From assembly GCA_001643675.2 (NCBI GenBank), contig LSRY02000006.1, forward strand, positions 498,501-562,500: a stretch of 64,000 nt of DNA, read 5' to 3'. Position 1 is the first letter of the stretch. Each line of letters opens with the position of its first letter. A program made the translations under genes and the position numbers. Origin of the DNA: Monocercomonoides exilis. Lineage: Eukaryota; Preaxostyla; Oxymonadida; Polymastigidae. Below the pieces are notes generated by a model, which was not told the origin of the DNA, did not search any database, and worked only from the letters and a program-made list of their open reading frames with translations. Shown piece by piece: positions 58,401-64,000 of this stretch.

Positions 58401-58798
58401 ATGACTTCAAGAAAGAGTGCCTGAGGTGGAAGGCACCTGAGCTGCTGATGAACAAGAAGATGGGGGCAACCAAGGAGTCGGTGGCATTCTCGATCGGGAT
58501 GATGCTGTGGGAGTGCCTGACGCTCCAGATTCCGTTTGGTGATTATGAGGCAGAGGTGGCAGGGCAGAAGATTGTGAATGGGGAGAGACTGGAACTGAGG
58601 AGCATTGAAACTTCTCAGTTTTTGCGAGTTGTGAAGTGCTGTGTGGCATGGAAAGCAGAAGACAGGCCATCGCTGACTGAGCTTCGGAAGGAGTTTATCT
58701 GTTTTTTTCCAGCAGGCGCAACAATGCTGACGATTACAGATGCAATCAGAATTGAGAAATCGAGCGATGGGAACGAAGGATATACAAGAAACAAATGA
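46418..58798 (+). CDS. Intact giant modular beta-helix surface protein with transmembrane segment and pseudokinase-like tail
   Basis: One uninterrupted 4,126-residue reading frame, with no intron. The ATG at 46418 gives a short basic leader and then a strong hydrophobic signal sequence (WLLFLHVDLFFQFCFTLF); Met19 is an alternative start. The ectodomain has eight modules of about 310-405 residues. Each opens with a CG(x)4-6PC-type motif (near residues 563, 912, 1317, 1721, 2118, 2476, 2783 and 3165; the seventh has AC). Gly-rich rungs (NGGG/GGG followed by V/I) and many N-glycosylation sites follow, typical of right-handed beta-helix repeats. A single transmembrane segment lies at about 3697-3720. 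The roughly 405-residue cytoplasmic tail has a charged coiled-coil-like stretch and a Ser/Asp-rich region. It ends in a kinase C-lobe-like domain in which LSPHIVLF stands where HRDLKPxN would be, while KAPELL, SIGMMLWECL and EDRPSLTEL are kept. Catalysis is therefore unlikely. Similar architectures occur, from memory, in oxymonad genomes. Role (adhesion, surface coat or sensing) is unknown. Confidence 0.9.
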   Translation: MGNKSKRKFNNYCCKITCMSWLLFLHVDLFFQFCFTLFSEQKSRNIENPNSFVYPSLQNIGCIYQCNNKNTANEKTCEAYFSYELPHIFEQKPSSLLISTNAINSSVQFETVAISQHSNSSIVISRRLSRTSLKHCILFHSREKKNALFTCDESELLLESISLQFSSVSNSLYFVSSSFPVSSSSPSLSCCPCIISISDSILSSAEILNAPLLCTESDTQASLKSCLFSNITELYDRNEAKHKNGLYSTSFSSCVFSSVEDAFNDGISCSINSPSSKNFASSNSTFSKCCRTKNEPTRYNTSQRYFIGEVSFVNSLFEKCIANDNVNIRGGGIFCAGSSLTLSVVNCSFFSCDAKQDGGAIYVTNSNLKSISNCYFENNTASFGGGTYFTSMTDTVVIEKCTYFGNIARSWGHDIRFYQMQSLINNAIIESCLFIGRNTSTNGSNYFDPAPKNLYYSNCYWSDFHSNLGSAALFMDCHESWVSTPPRFLFLFFHNNTSGGNHGHDCWLNSSFNITNPFAYSFSTTPAKRMYFMETSESKEFNSWIPQGTMIYSKTGGADTEGCGLSALSTPCNSLEYSLSRLQELRTGLVNMLQAIFQPEVLNIGEMTVTMKGDGKDVTVISTSQVSQSASSVIVLSSGSLCLTNVSVEIEPPSSSLTVPYSLAALTHPQGRIQLDNILISGSEANNNVVHSVSLLDVQNGYLGLSSCMISEIAVDSLPLIAFQAPDQLGMKNVLMASISRKSGNGGIMEMEVDEQEIVSFDNVTFMNCSCQQGNGGAMFVALKTSSMFTVGQDVAVDFNECCVPTDDQSKGKGGALYIKVCSDEPLFILNTLSFERCNAWKGKNVFVEAVNLRTCVNENTIKFERDGMLEDDLMGFENNDPSHLIPLRLYLSGTFVPPVHVGGPNNRDFSGCGYVSYPCSTLKHSVSLRFSAADRLLSLHSQFAWNEEMTLDGFAWNICCEQENTSISFKPVAPVEGDGFIACASSSLFQNICFTLCHQPEFSFRSLLVGLGPSLSIADCSLKMENDDSVLTNSFAEIRKGTFSISNFHIQQLTADLSSPAPSALICVSEDEASIDAKGLICKQLIMRNKGDFLRLSSGKSSEIKNSVFEGGSYADGCCVQWTNGQTLKVRNTSFASEIRTSGNGSCINVKGASENFKSMMITNCSFDSCSVQEDESCGGAICGMEDAKCGLTVSDCIFHSCTAPEGLLGKGYGGGICLYCSSESDDLFSIASPVSSLEYPNSAAIGKDLFIQSPSLTNTLTNKTLTFVAGSADLTDDSMRGYDGADKVHAIPLVYFYRVITNEVCASETGQDVAPCGFGTYPCRSVSFSFKRQNGSKSNVVLSPLFTLAESVVADGEKTYTIGGVAERSVVIVQGAKSPEAGLFCSSISLGFSVIINSIAFKLPTTIQTHSSLMHHKGSGNMHVENCEFEPQEAVESHSFSLIAAESGDITISDCSFKNIAFVAACIASCSGSSQTLIDKATITNATTLTGSSLITATTSTAELTVRDSSFTSVAKSNCVAIQTAFIQALTLNNTDIENIERSSNNGGAVECTVGNGGSVVIEGGSMKKCVCEGWNGGGLHISVEAGGNVQVGNTSSAETAIEECSSKENGGKGGYGGGILLLLSEGAQNVIIKNVLFTLCSAPKGGSNIFMEAPVLENVAKATVLAHSFNSSVEDMPVFGELGGFDGSNKRDVIPLVLFFRRLSSTAHVSGTGIDYYKCGYADFPCLTIPFSESLMKESSGVILVESSFNIKDKIELKTKNMSIKAKESRSEIRVGAGGGGSSGGMIETSKEVNIEQISFVHPSSLGEAISFLFMCLNERLCFSDCQVEMEAASGLTCSFSLIGVLGGELKCEHFSVLNSRYGSVEMIVLDGSGTNNAVKCNMNDVNFTDITSRSEKGMMSVKSVQEFGMENSKVQNTNQMNCPFFSFEGTANITMKNSTFSEISRQNGFGGLMNGRVNEKEKIEITNCTMDICNSTSEDMCGGCVHVDVGDYGTFLFDGNVATRCKVFGDRGFGGGLYIILNTLKSKYSLKMIEFSGNEAKRGKNIYIVCPTPREAIKPTLFDKSADENMEEEELWVYDTSGSMPDGESLRRYLFASDAEIIFLDTTNGTDSPECGTDLYPCQTMDAGFTKMTDNQSTLHIQGSTELNRDVNRAGKSLTVRGKAGHSTLNIETNGHFWLSEGSKTHSLIFNNIRFALLEQSGRSELINAQAGTLFLKDCIFDESERSDTKIKYWLLECRRAEASFTTVIINTLSFEESVGIARVTEGIIEMEDVNISDVSSKGNGLIQGCEGSDLLLRNIKAESCVVENGQVVSVSGKASLSITKNSELGTCENLNGNGGAVSVKGCANEEFIFANISLQSCTVDEMEMKGGGFFFEFTEQYSRTFSVMDCSFGSNKAKFGKDAFISCFDLNNTVTSERFARLSGDGENGTVEMMGTDNVNFKNENVNLMLFLVQGKFEVVKVSPTGLDVLGCGSSEHPCQSLWRGFQNLVPETRERQIRINGSATVNDSYDLHSFLTISSSTDKTAELLINSKIERREGTSVFSSTMSLALHSISLLMPQAFENGQTVVFESNAPSGMLDFQSSSFNVEREGEIAYQLVHMASGSLSLFNCSISIFRFFQTPFVACGSVQLSNCNISKVCTSGSVEGGALRVCLTNSNNAAINETTACKCTCEAKEGMGGFMFLNSTDSLEEKPLSIISSVFEANEAALGKNIFVQASDLNTTVTEDVFAFDYEQLKDNPDLFVGSDRYQNNVDLFVFLIRFKSDTVFVSSSGFDVKRCGSEFIACRSFWKGFGQIDQAKQEKVMLIDKAAAVTDQYDVSNFTIKSSVKMALEEASSLLFETKNESNEICFFSNAHKLSVIDLALKMRKVEEGSSVRVIKNIQGILSLEDCSFETSADNAGASFRADVLFVMMNSGELFVKKLKVKAIVRKDLFYISSGCLCNFDGMDVKELSSDCGCVVNVEQQERNANAEQAYISMNGSLFSSVVRSDDGSCVVKSSSNVPLSLDINSSTFEFCRSPESEKGGAIFVNLASDGVFKLSGSNVVQCGCSSSAGRGGGVYLCAKEEGSLKFVFKNSSFDSNSAKTGKDIFIECRDISAQVNESQFAMDLREGYYNRVNAIWGIDDKHQSEIDLMDFIVVYQSSMIFVSSANNKNGENSRKCGTTKVPCLSLGYGLSHVVTDDVPMLVIDTECVLQEEVDLTDVSMRPRSYEGGRIVLVGGIAPTRNSLMRAWERVKIEMLNITLPFSNSFAHLCLLEISSGIFEMSRSVVSTSDESKHAKAECVFLCSDGECVLFDVTVSLLDCSCVAECSGGALNCSSLLLASLDVSQNCLQISGSSGNCTFANISARDIQLDDGYVIAVSSQFHQQNSIATEFRKHLSIFLGSLSAITGKSDHSGAIYVEGSSHQIEMNSLSVENISSKANIGSHASFSHCSDISIESCLFNGDKSLRNSNAPMNEKTNICKWNGSLVDFSDCTAKIKDSSIANSSEGGLSVSGGETVIDAGLFVNNNPSIGKYSSARRNILCSDSAQLNIMSLKGGDGVYPNSSMWILNEGCTLMGIVEERASPLFIPTLRRVETEEKERVLDVVFRGTLLLPCNLSFRVVSSVGDVEQVETHEISESGFVSEEEVHGTTGLEMVRGAEASAEVSVCILFGDGHSPSATESFILKNRSETDPKGDERIVEGGKEGKFSWALIVVIFSVLFLIVLIVSIIMTIRWRKARNEAEDLREIVNENIRKDPKAFEMVTMEMSPEEQWRRAEREAEKKNDERIKKRIYDTNMQHSESSEHLLSESGSTEYILGRDSDKIPQWMLEKDEEEETRKRTPSPSISSTSTTDSDSTFVRSESLCPTTSSMSNLVDAMACSSPHEKLIVDLRDSLFMLLHGRNKTKEMAIGTLQEREQTAAQILFWVANGALHSFDEMENGLSSLANLSPHIVLFSEHMVICIVMHSDLLSDDDSDSSSISSSTVVTSASDDDDDEDSLPSSAFEDEDDFKKECLRWKAPELLMNKKMGATKESVAFSIGMMLWECLTLQIPFGDYEAEVAGQKIVNGERLELRSIETSQFLRVVKCCVAWKAEDRPSLTELRKEFICFFPAGATMLTITDAIRIEKSSDGNEGYTRNK

Positions 58799-59488
58799 AC
58801 TGTGAAATCAAATGACTGGAAAGGTTGATGAGGGAAAGAGAAGGAATCGAAGAATTGATTGGGAAATGTTTTGTATCTTTAATATTATTTTTGAATGAAT
58901 AGAGAAAGGGTTGTTCCGATAAAATGATAACAAGCAGTTTGTTCATCTGAATAAACATTTTGTTTTGATGTATGTATATTCGTATGAAAATTGTGTTGAA
59001 TTTGGCTCAGTTGAGGGTTAGTAAATATTCATAAATAATTTTTTATTTAATTTTTATTTTTATTTTTTATTTTTGATTCAGCTTTATGGATTTGATTCCA
59101 CTCAAAAGAAAGAAATTTTTGATAATCGTGAAAATATCCTTCATGAAGTTGAAACATGTAATATATAATTTTTTTCTTTAAAGAAGTGAAAAATAAACTT
59201 ATTACACACAAGAAGAATTGTTATTTGGAATGAAAAAAATACTAATTTCTATATTTTTTAATGTTTTTGAATATATTGAAAATTATTATTAATACATTGA
59301 AATGAATGAGTAAATGACAAAAAAAGCCAATAAGTATTCAACAAAGATTTCAACAAAAAAGTTATCATATAATAGAAAAATAACAAGAAAAAAATGGTCT
59401 TCAAAAATAAAACTTCTCAATTGTAAAATTTTTAAAAAGGATATCAGGAATGAATAAGTGCGAATGAACTGATATTGACCCATATTTT
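58799..59488. other. Convergent 3' spacer
   Basis: 690 bp of AT-rich DNA between the stops of the giant surface gene (plus) and the last gene (minus). No further feature is seen. Confidence 0.5.
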
Positions 59489-62400
59489 CTATTGAGGATG
59501 CTTGTCTTCATGGGTTGATTGAATATGCGATGAGTGTAGAGTTATCGAATTGGTACGATGCTGAGTCGAAGAAGATGAAGCAGGCGCAGATGCAACTGCA
59601 GTTGAAGTTGTAGCTGAAGCTGAAGCTGAAGTGGTGTTGTAAGTTGGAGATGTAATCGAATTAGCATCTGCGGTGGTCTTTGATGATGGCTCAGCAGCAG
59701 TAATTGCAGCTGTTGATGAAAGTGAGGATGAGCTTTTGCATTGCGATGAAAGTGCTTTTTCTTCAGAAGAAAGAAACTCTTCAATGCGAGACTGTTCAAA
59801 GGAAGGGGAAACTGTTGTAATATTTCTTGAAGGCAAAGTTGTCTCAGTAAAAAGTGACGGCGATATAAAATTTGGGGAAGATAAACAAGATGTTTCAAAG
59901 GCAGTTGTTAAAGGAGAATTTTTAACAAAAGAATTCGAGGAAGATGCAGGTACAGAAATTTGGGTCGTTTGCAGTTGTGGAGAATGAGAAGATCCAATAG
60001 ATCTGAAAGGCGGGGTTGAAGAATCGGCGCTTTGAAAATGTTCGGGGATCACTGCTTGAGACAAAGCATTGGAAGAAGCATCTGCAGGAAGAGGCAGAGA
60101 AAATGAAGGTGTGTGGAATGGATGGAAAGAAGCAGTTGAAAAGCACGAAGAATGAATTGAATGCAATGGAACTGCAGAAGTTGACAAAGATGGAAGTTGT
60201 TCGTTCGGAAAACTCTGCTTTGATGAAGAATTAGCAAAGGTTATCAAAGCAACGGGCTTCGATGCATTGCTTTTGCCTGCTTGGGCAACTGCCCCTTCAT
60301 TGTTGCTGACCCCAACAAATCTCTTTTCAGCATTTGTCTTTTCAGTATTGAGTTCTTGCTCATTTAATTTGGACAGTTCATTGCGAAAATCTGCTCCTTC
60401 TTTTTTGGTGTGCATTTTTTCTTCTCTTTTCACAACTGCCTCGCTCCATCTATTGCGCATGACTTTTGGTAATTGTTGATTCATTTTATTTTCTTCCTCA
60501 AAGCATGCCATCTCATCTTCTTTAAAGTTAACAGAATTTTTGTTTGGACGTTGAGATGTTGAAAGAGCCAGATCACTTTTAAAACTTGATTCATTCGGGT
60601 TAGCTTTTTGCAAGAAATTAAGAGGAAGTTTTTTATTATCTTTAACCGTTTCTGTGGGGCCTGATTCAAAAAAGCACTCATAATTTCTTTCATTGTTTCT
60701 CTCAGGAAATTTGGATTTATCGAAATTCGCACAGAAATCTCCATAATCTCTTGAACATAAACGTGGAGGGTTGTATGCTGGAGATTCTGAAGAAAGCGAA
60801 GATTGCAACGAGAAAATGGGATGAAGAGGCAAAGGCGATGAAGGAGGAGGTGAAAGAGGGAGCAGCAGAGTTGAATAATTCTGTTGAGGAAAATCAGGCG
60901 CCAGCATAGTTTGTTGACTACAAGAAGAAAACTGAGATAATTTTGAAGACTGTGAAAATGAAGTTGCTTGTGGAGTAGTAAAGCCGAGGGATATTCGAGA
61001 ACGACAAGGAGATGTTAATGAGGAAGAATCATCAGCTCCGCTTATGCATTGATCGATTTGCATTGAAAGCTTCAAAGAATTGCATTTATTGGAATTGCAG
61101 GCAAGATTTATCGATTGAGAAACATGTTCATCTTTACAGCTACAGCTAATTAAGCATCCGCTTCGTTCAACATTTGAGCCTCTTTTTAAAATTGTACCAT
61201 CTGACCGAGCTCTGAATTGCAATTTATGAACCAACGGATAAATAGAACCTAAGTGATAACTAAAGTGATTGCCGTTTTGATTGTGTGCTGTCGCTTGAGT
61301 GATTGATTGAATGCGTTCAATGCCAATTGTCGCTGGACGTGTTGCTGTTTGATGAAAGAACCGAGTAATTGTTTTGAAATTCTCTTTGGATTCCAAATCA
61401 GTTAAAGAAGTTAAAGAGGAAAAATGATGTTCGAAATTTGATTGGGTTGGAAAAATTATTGAAAAATCAAGAAAGCTTGATGGCTCTTCCAAAGAGGCGA
61501 TTGACAGTGGTTGAATTACTGAATGAGGAAGAATTGAGGAGCTTTGATGCGATGTTTCCGGAAAGGAAATAGATTGCATCGAAGTTGAGGAAGAAGTGTG
61601 AGCATCATCGTTACATTCATTTACGATGTCTGTGTCTGCCCAAATGGAAAATGGCAGAACATACTGTGCAACAATGTGTGGAATAATTTTCATTGATTTG
61701 CAATCAAATGTGAGGCTAATTGTACCAATAAAGACCACATTAGAAGAAGGATGCTCAGAATTCTTCTCATCAAAGGATGTTTGGTCTTCTGTTAAAATTT
61801 CATGTTCGTTCGCGTTTGTTAATTTTGCTGTTGCATCCAAAGAATGGCGCCTTGTCTCACCAGATCTTTCAGTTTCTTTGAAGTTGCTATCACTGTCTGT
61901 GCTTTCCACATCTGTATTCACATCCTTTTCAGGAGAAATAGAAGAGCTGTTGATTTCAGGATGAATATCCTCTTTTGTGCTGGCAAGTGATGTTGATTCT
62001 GTTTCTGCATGTCTATCAACATTATTTCCTTTCTCTCCGCTAAAAGAATCAAAATCATTTGCAGAATCTGACGGCTGGCTTGATAAATGCAATTCACATC
62101 TTTGGTCAGGTTCTTCCTTGTTGATTTTTGGCTGCTCCAAGACTTCATTTGAGCAACATTGTTTCGTTCTCTTTAGTTCCTCTTTTAAGTTGTATTCGTA
62201 TTCCACTGTAAATGTTGCTTCGCATGTATTAATTGTTGACTCCTGTTGTGCGTCTTTCATTGATTGTTTGTCTGAAGATGAAAAATTTTGGAATGCATTG
62301 ATCGAATTTTCTAAGTTTTGTGCAGGAAGTGTTATAATTGTATCATTAACCCTGAAAGGGAAATGAGCATGATGCAAAAAAGCGTTGACAGAGATGCAAA

Positions 62401-64000
62401 GCTGCTGAATTAATGCTTCCACATTTGAATCTGAAATGGAGTTGTGTTCTTTTATAGGCTGAATTTTTTCCGCTTTCGCCTGATAAGGAATGCTAAGAGA
62501 TGAAGACGACAAAGAAATGGAAGAAGTTGGCTGCTCTGATTCAGAAGAAGCAGTTTCTTTTTGTAATGAACCATCAGAAGATAAATTCATTTTTTCAGTC
62601 GAGGCTGTCGATAACGAGGATAAAGTCGTCAATGTTGAATCAACAGACAAATTATTTGAAGCTTCTGAAATGGTTTCTCCTTTATCTTTCTTTGTAGTAT
62701 CTAAATATGCTGTGAAAGCTTTCATATCTGCATGAACAACGTCGATGCAGACTCTAAATGAAGTTTGTGAGAGTTTCTTCAAACAATCAGCAGAATGCTT
62801 GCTTTCATTTGCCAAAGGAGTTGAAATAACAGAGTCATTAGCTGATATTCGATTTGTCTGTGGTGTTGAAGGAGGTGGTGGAATCATCTGCAGTCTGTGA
62901 ATGGTCGGTTGAGACAAGCAAACTGAATTCAGCGGAGGAGGAGAAGGAAGCAGAGATGGATACAGATAAGAAGGCAGCGTATGACTATGCAAAGGATCGC
63001 AAAGCGTATCAGTAGTGCTTTCAACCAAGTTATTTGAAGTTGGATGCTGAAATGAATGCTCGCTTTCCAAAGATAAATCTGATTTCCTTGAGGCTGAATT
63101 AATCGGAGAAGCAGGAAGAGGCATTATGGAAGAAGATTGAAAGCGCTCCATGTTTTGAAGACATTCCACTGAATGCTGCTTTTCAGGAGAGATCAGGGCG
63201 TATGAAGGAGAAATACAGAAAGCAGGTTGCATTGCATTACCTTCAAACAAAGAAGAATTCATGATCTCTGCTTGTGAAAGTGTCTGTGGTTGAGAGTTGA
63301 CACATTGACTCGTGCCACTGTTGATAGACAATGGATATGAAGAAACAACAGATGATTCAGAAGCAGAGGCAATAGGTGAAATCTTTTGTGAAGAATGATC
63401 AAAACGATTTGTTTGTGTATGTTCCATTTGAGGCTCTGAGTTTTGGCCCATTTGAATATTAAATGGCGTTCCTGTGATGCTGATATTGCTTCCAGAATGG
63501 CAGTCATTCAAAGGATGTGTATTGACAAAAGACGAAGTAACTTGAAATCCTTCAGAACCGATTGAAGGAAATTCTGTCAAAGAAGAATTTGAAAGAGGAG
63601 TATCGTTTGACGCGTTTCTGTTATCCAAACTTGCTGTTCTTTCGTTTTCAGCGCATTGGGATAGCAAGCAAAGATGTGGATCAGATTGCAGAAGTCTTCC
63701 TTTTGCTGAAGCTGACGCTTGAACATCCAATTGGAATGAACCAGATTGATCGTGGTTGCTATCCATCTTTTCGTTGGCATCAAAACCAGTTCTGAAAACA
63801 ACGTGTTGTGTGCTTATGAATTGTTCTCGTTCTCCATTTTCTTTATCTTTTGTAATATATCCATTTTCATTAACATTTCCATTTTTGATGAAAGATGGGA
63901 TATTTGCCATTGTTACTTCTCGTTCAGAGGCTGCGGATTCTGATTGCTGTGAAACTTGTGCTTGAAGCATACTGTTACATCCTTCACATTGCTCACTGGA
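59489..64000 (-). CDS. Unrecognised Ser-rich protein, 5' end outside window
   Basis: The minus-strand frame is open from the window edge to TAG at 59489-59491, about 1,503 codons. The first ATG in the window is at 63970, but in-frame codons upstream include a CEGC pair and no stop, so the true start may lie beyond. The protein is rich in Ser, Thr, Gln, Asn and Pro, and mostly disordered by composition. Ordered-looking islands lie near 62770-62690 (CIDVVHADMKAFTAYL), 62410-62340 (LCISVNAFLHHAHFPF), 61730-61640 (ISLTFDCKSMKIIPH) and 61270-61140 (IYPLVHKLQFRARSDG and a Cys-rich SCSCKDEH). The last 60 codons are alternating Ser/Ala/Thr. There is no membrane segment. I do not recognise the family; like the first gene in the window it could be a regulatory or scaffold protein, but nothing shows this. 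Confidence 0.82.
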   Translation of the reverse strand, partial: SSEQCEGCNSMLQAQVSQQSESAASEREVTMANIPSFIKNGNVNENGYITKDKENGEREQFISTQHVVFRTGFDANEKMDSNHDQSGSFQLDVQASASAKGRLLQSDPHLCLLSQCAENERTASLDNRNASNDTPLSNSSLTEFPSIGSEGFQVTSSFVNTHPLNDCHSGSNISITGTPFNIQMGQNSEPQMEHTQTNRFDHSSQKISPIASASESSVVSSYPLSINSGTSQCVNSQPQTLSQAEIMNSSLFEGNAMQPAFCISPSYALISPEKQHSVECLQNMERFQSSSIMPLPASPINSASRKSDLSLESEHSFQHPTSNNLVESTTDTLCDPLHSHTLPSYLYPSLLPSPPPLNSVCLSQPTIHRLQMIPPPPSTPQTNRISANDSVISTPLANESKHSADCLKKLSQTSFRVCIDVVHADMKAFTAYLDTTKKDKGETISEASNNLSVDSTLTTLSSLSTASTEKMNLSSDGSLQKETASSESEQPTSSISLSSSSLSIPYQAKAEKIQPIKEHNSISDSNVEALIQQLCISVNAFLHHAHFPFRVNDTIITLPAQNLENSINAFQNFSSSDKQSMKDAQQESTINTCEATFTVEYEYNLKEELKRTKQCCSNEVLEQPKINKEEPDQRCELHLSSQPSDSANDFDSFSGEKGNNVDRHAETESTSLASTKEDIHPEINSSSISPEKDVNTDVESTDSDSNFKETERSGETRRHSLDATAKLTNANEHEILTEDQTSFDEKNSEHPSSNVVFIGTISLTFDCKSMKIIPHIVAQYVLPFSIWADTDIVNECNDDAHTSSSTSMQSISFPETSHQSSSILPHSVIQPLSIASLEEPSSFLDFSIIFPTQSNFEHHFSSLTSLTDLESKENFKTITRFFHQTATRPATIGIERIQSITQATAHNQNGNHFSYHLGSIYPLVHKLQFRARSDGTILKRGSNVERSGCLISCSCKDEHVSQSINLACNSNKCNSLKLSMQIDQCISGADDSSSLTSPCRSRISLGFTTPQATSFSQSSKLSQFSSCSQQTMLAPDFPQQNYSTLLLPLSPPPSSPLPLHPIFSLQSSLSSESPAYNPPRLCSRDYGDFCANFDKSKFPERNNERNYECFFESGPTETVKDNKKLPLNFLQKANPNESSFKSDLALSTSQRPNKNSVNFKEDEMACFEEENKMNQQLPKVMRNRWSEAVVKREEKMHTKKEGADFRNELSKLNEQELNTEKTNAEKRFVGVSNNEGAVAQAGKSNASKPVALITFANSSSKQSFPNEQLPSLSTSAVPLHSIHSSCFSTASFHPFHTPSFSLPLPADASSNALSQAVIPEHFQSADSSTPPFRSIGSSHSPQLQTTQISVPASSSNSFVKNSPLTTAFETSCLSSPNFISPSLFTETTLPSRNITTVSPSFEQSRIEEFLSSEEKALSSQCKSSSSLSSTAAITAAEPSSKTTADANSITSPTYNTTSASASATTSTAVASAPASSSSTQHRTNSITLHSSHIQSTHEDKHPQ

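Overview
This is nuclear DNA of a unicellular eukaryote, most likely an oxymonad flagellate (Preaxostyla; relatives of Monocercomonoides or Blattamonas). Three things suggest this. Small housekeeping genes are split by 52-88 nt spliceosomal introns, with donors mostly GTATG/GTTTG. Very long secreted beta-helix-type proteins end in a transmembrane segment and a degenerate kinase-like tail. A repetitive helical protein family resembles oxymonad proteins as I remember them. TAA, TAG and TGA all end genes here, so the code looks standard. Intergenic DNA is very AT-rich with long homopolymers; the large coding regions are much richer in GC. The species assignment is inference.

Layout. 1-3658 (+): 3' part of an unrecognised Ser/Thr/Pro-rich protein. 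4448-5383 (-): maltose/galactoside-type O-acetyltransferase, four exons. 5384-8108: AT-rich spacer with two ~60-nt poly-A tracts and a 363-bp foldback. 8109-8600 (-): cornichon-family ER cargo receptor. 9175-18354 (+): a giant modular surface-protein gene broken by four in-frame stops but no frameshift. 18355-23500: decayed DNA holding a defective copy of the helical family, in which one 43-bp stretch is inverted. 23501-38372 (+): a TTBK/CK1-type kinase, three small exons plus one 14.2-kb exon, about 4,891 residues, nearly all a Ser/Gln/Pro/Thr low-complexity tail. 38811-39357 (-): eIF5A. 39637-40473 (-): coatomer zeta, with a GC-AG intron. 41081-45934: a cluster of four inverted-repeat elements (a dying pogo/Tigger-like DDE transposon, a short TIR element and two related foldbacks, one an almost perfect 2 x 176 bp palindrome). 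46418-58798 (+): an intact 4,126-residue relative of the broken surface gene. 59489-64000 (-): 5'-partial Ser-rich protein, unrecognised.

Cornichon (COPII export) and coatomer zeta (COPI) serve the early secretory pathway; the two giant surface proteins would be its cargo. The most interesting signals are the broken/intact surface-gene pair with a sharp shared 3' tract (gene-conversion-like), the giant kinase, the micro-inversion, and the near-perfect palindrome beside its older, oppositely oriented relative. All splice joins were made by eye from reading frame and homology; no RNA or database search was available.
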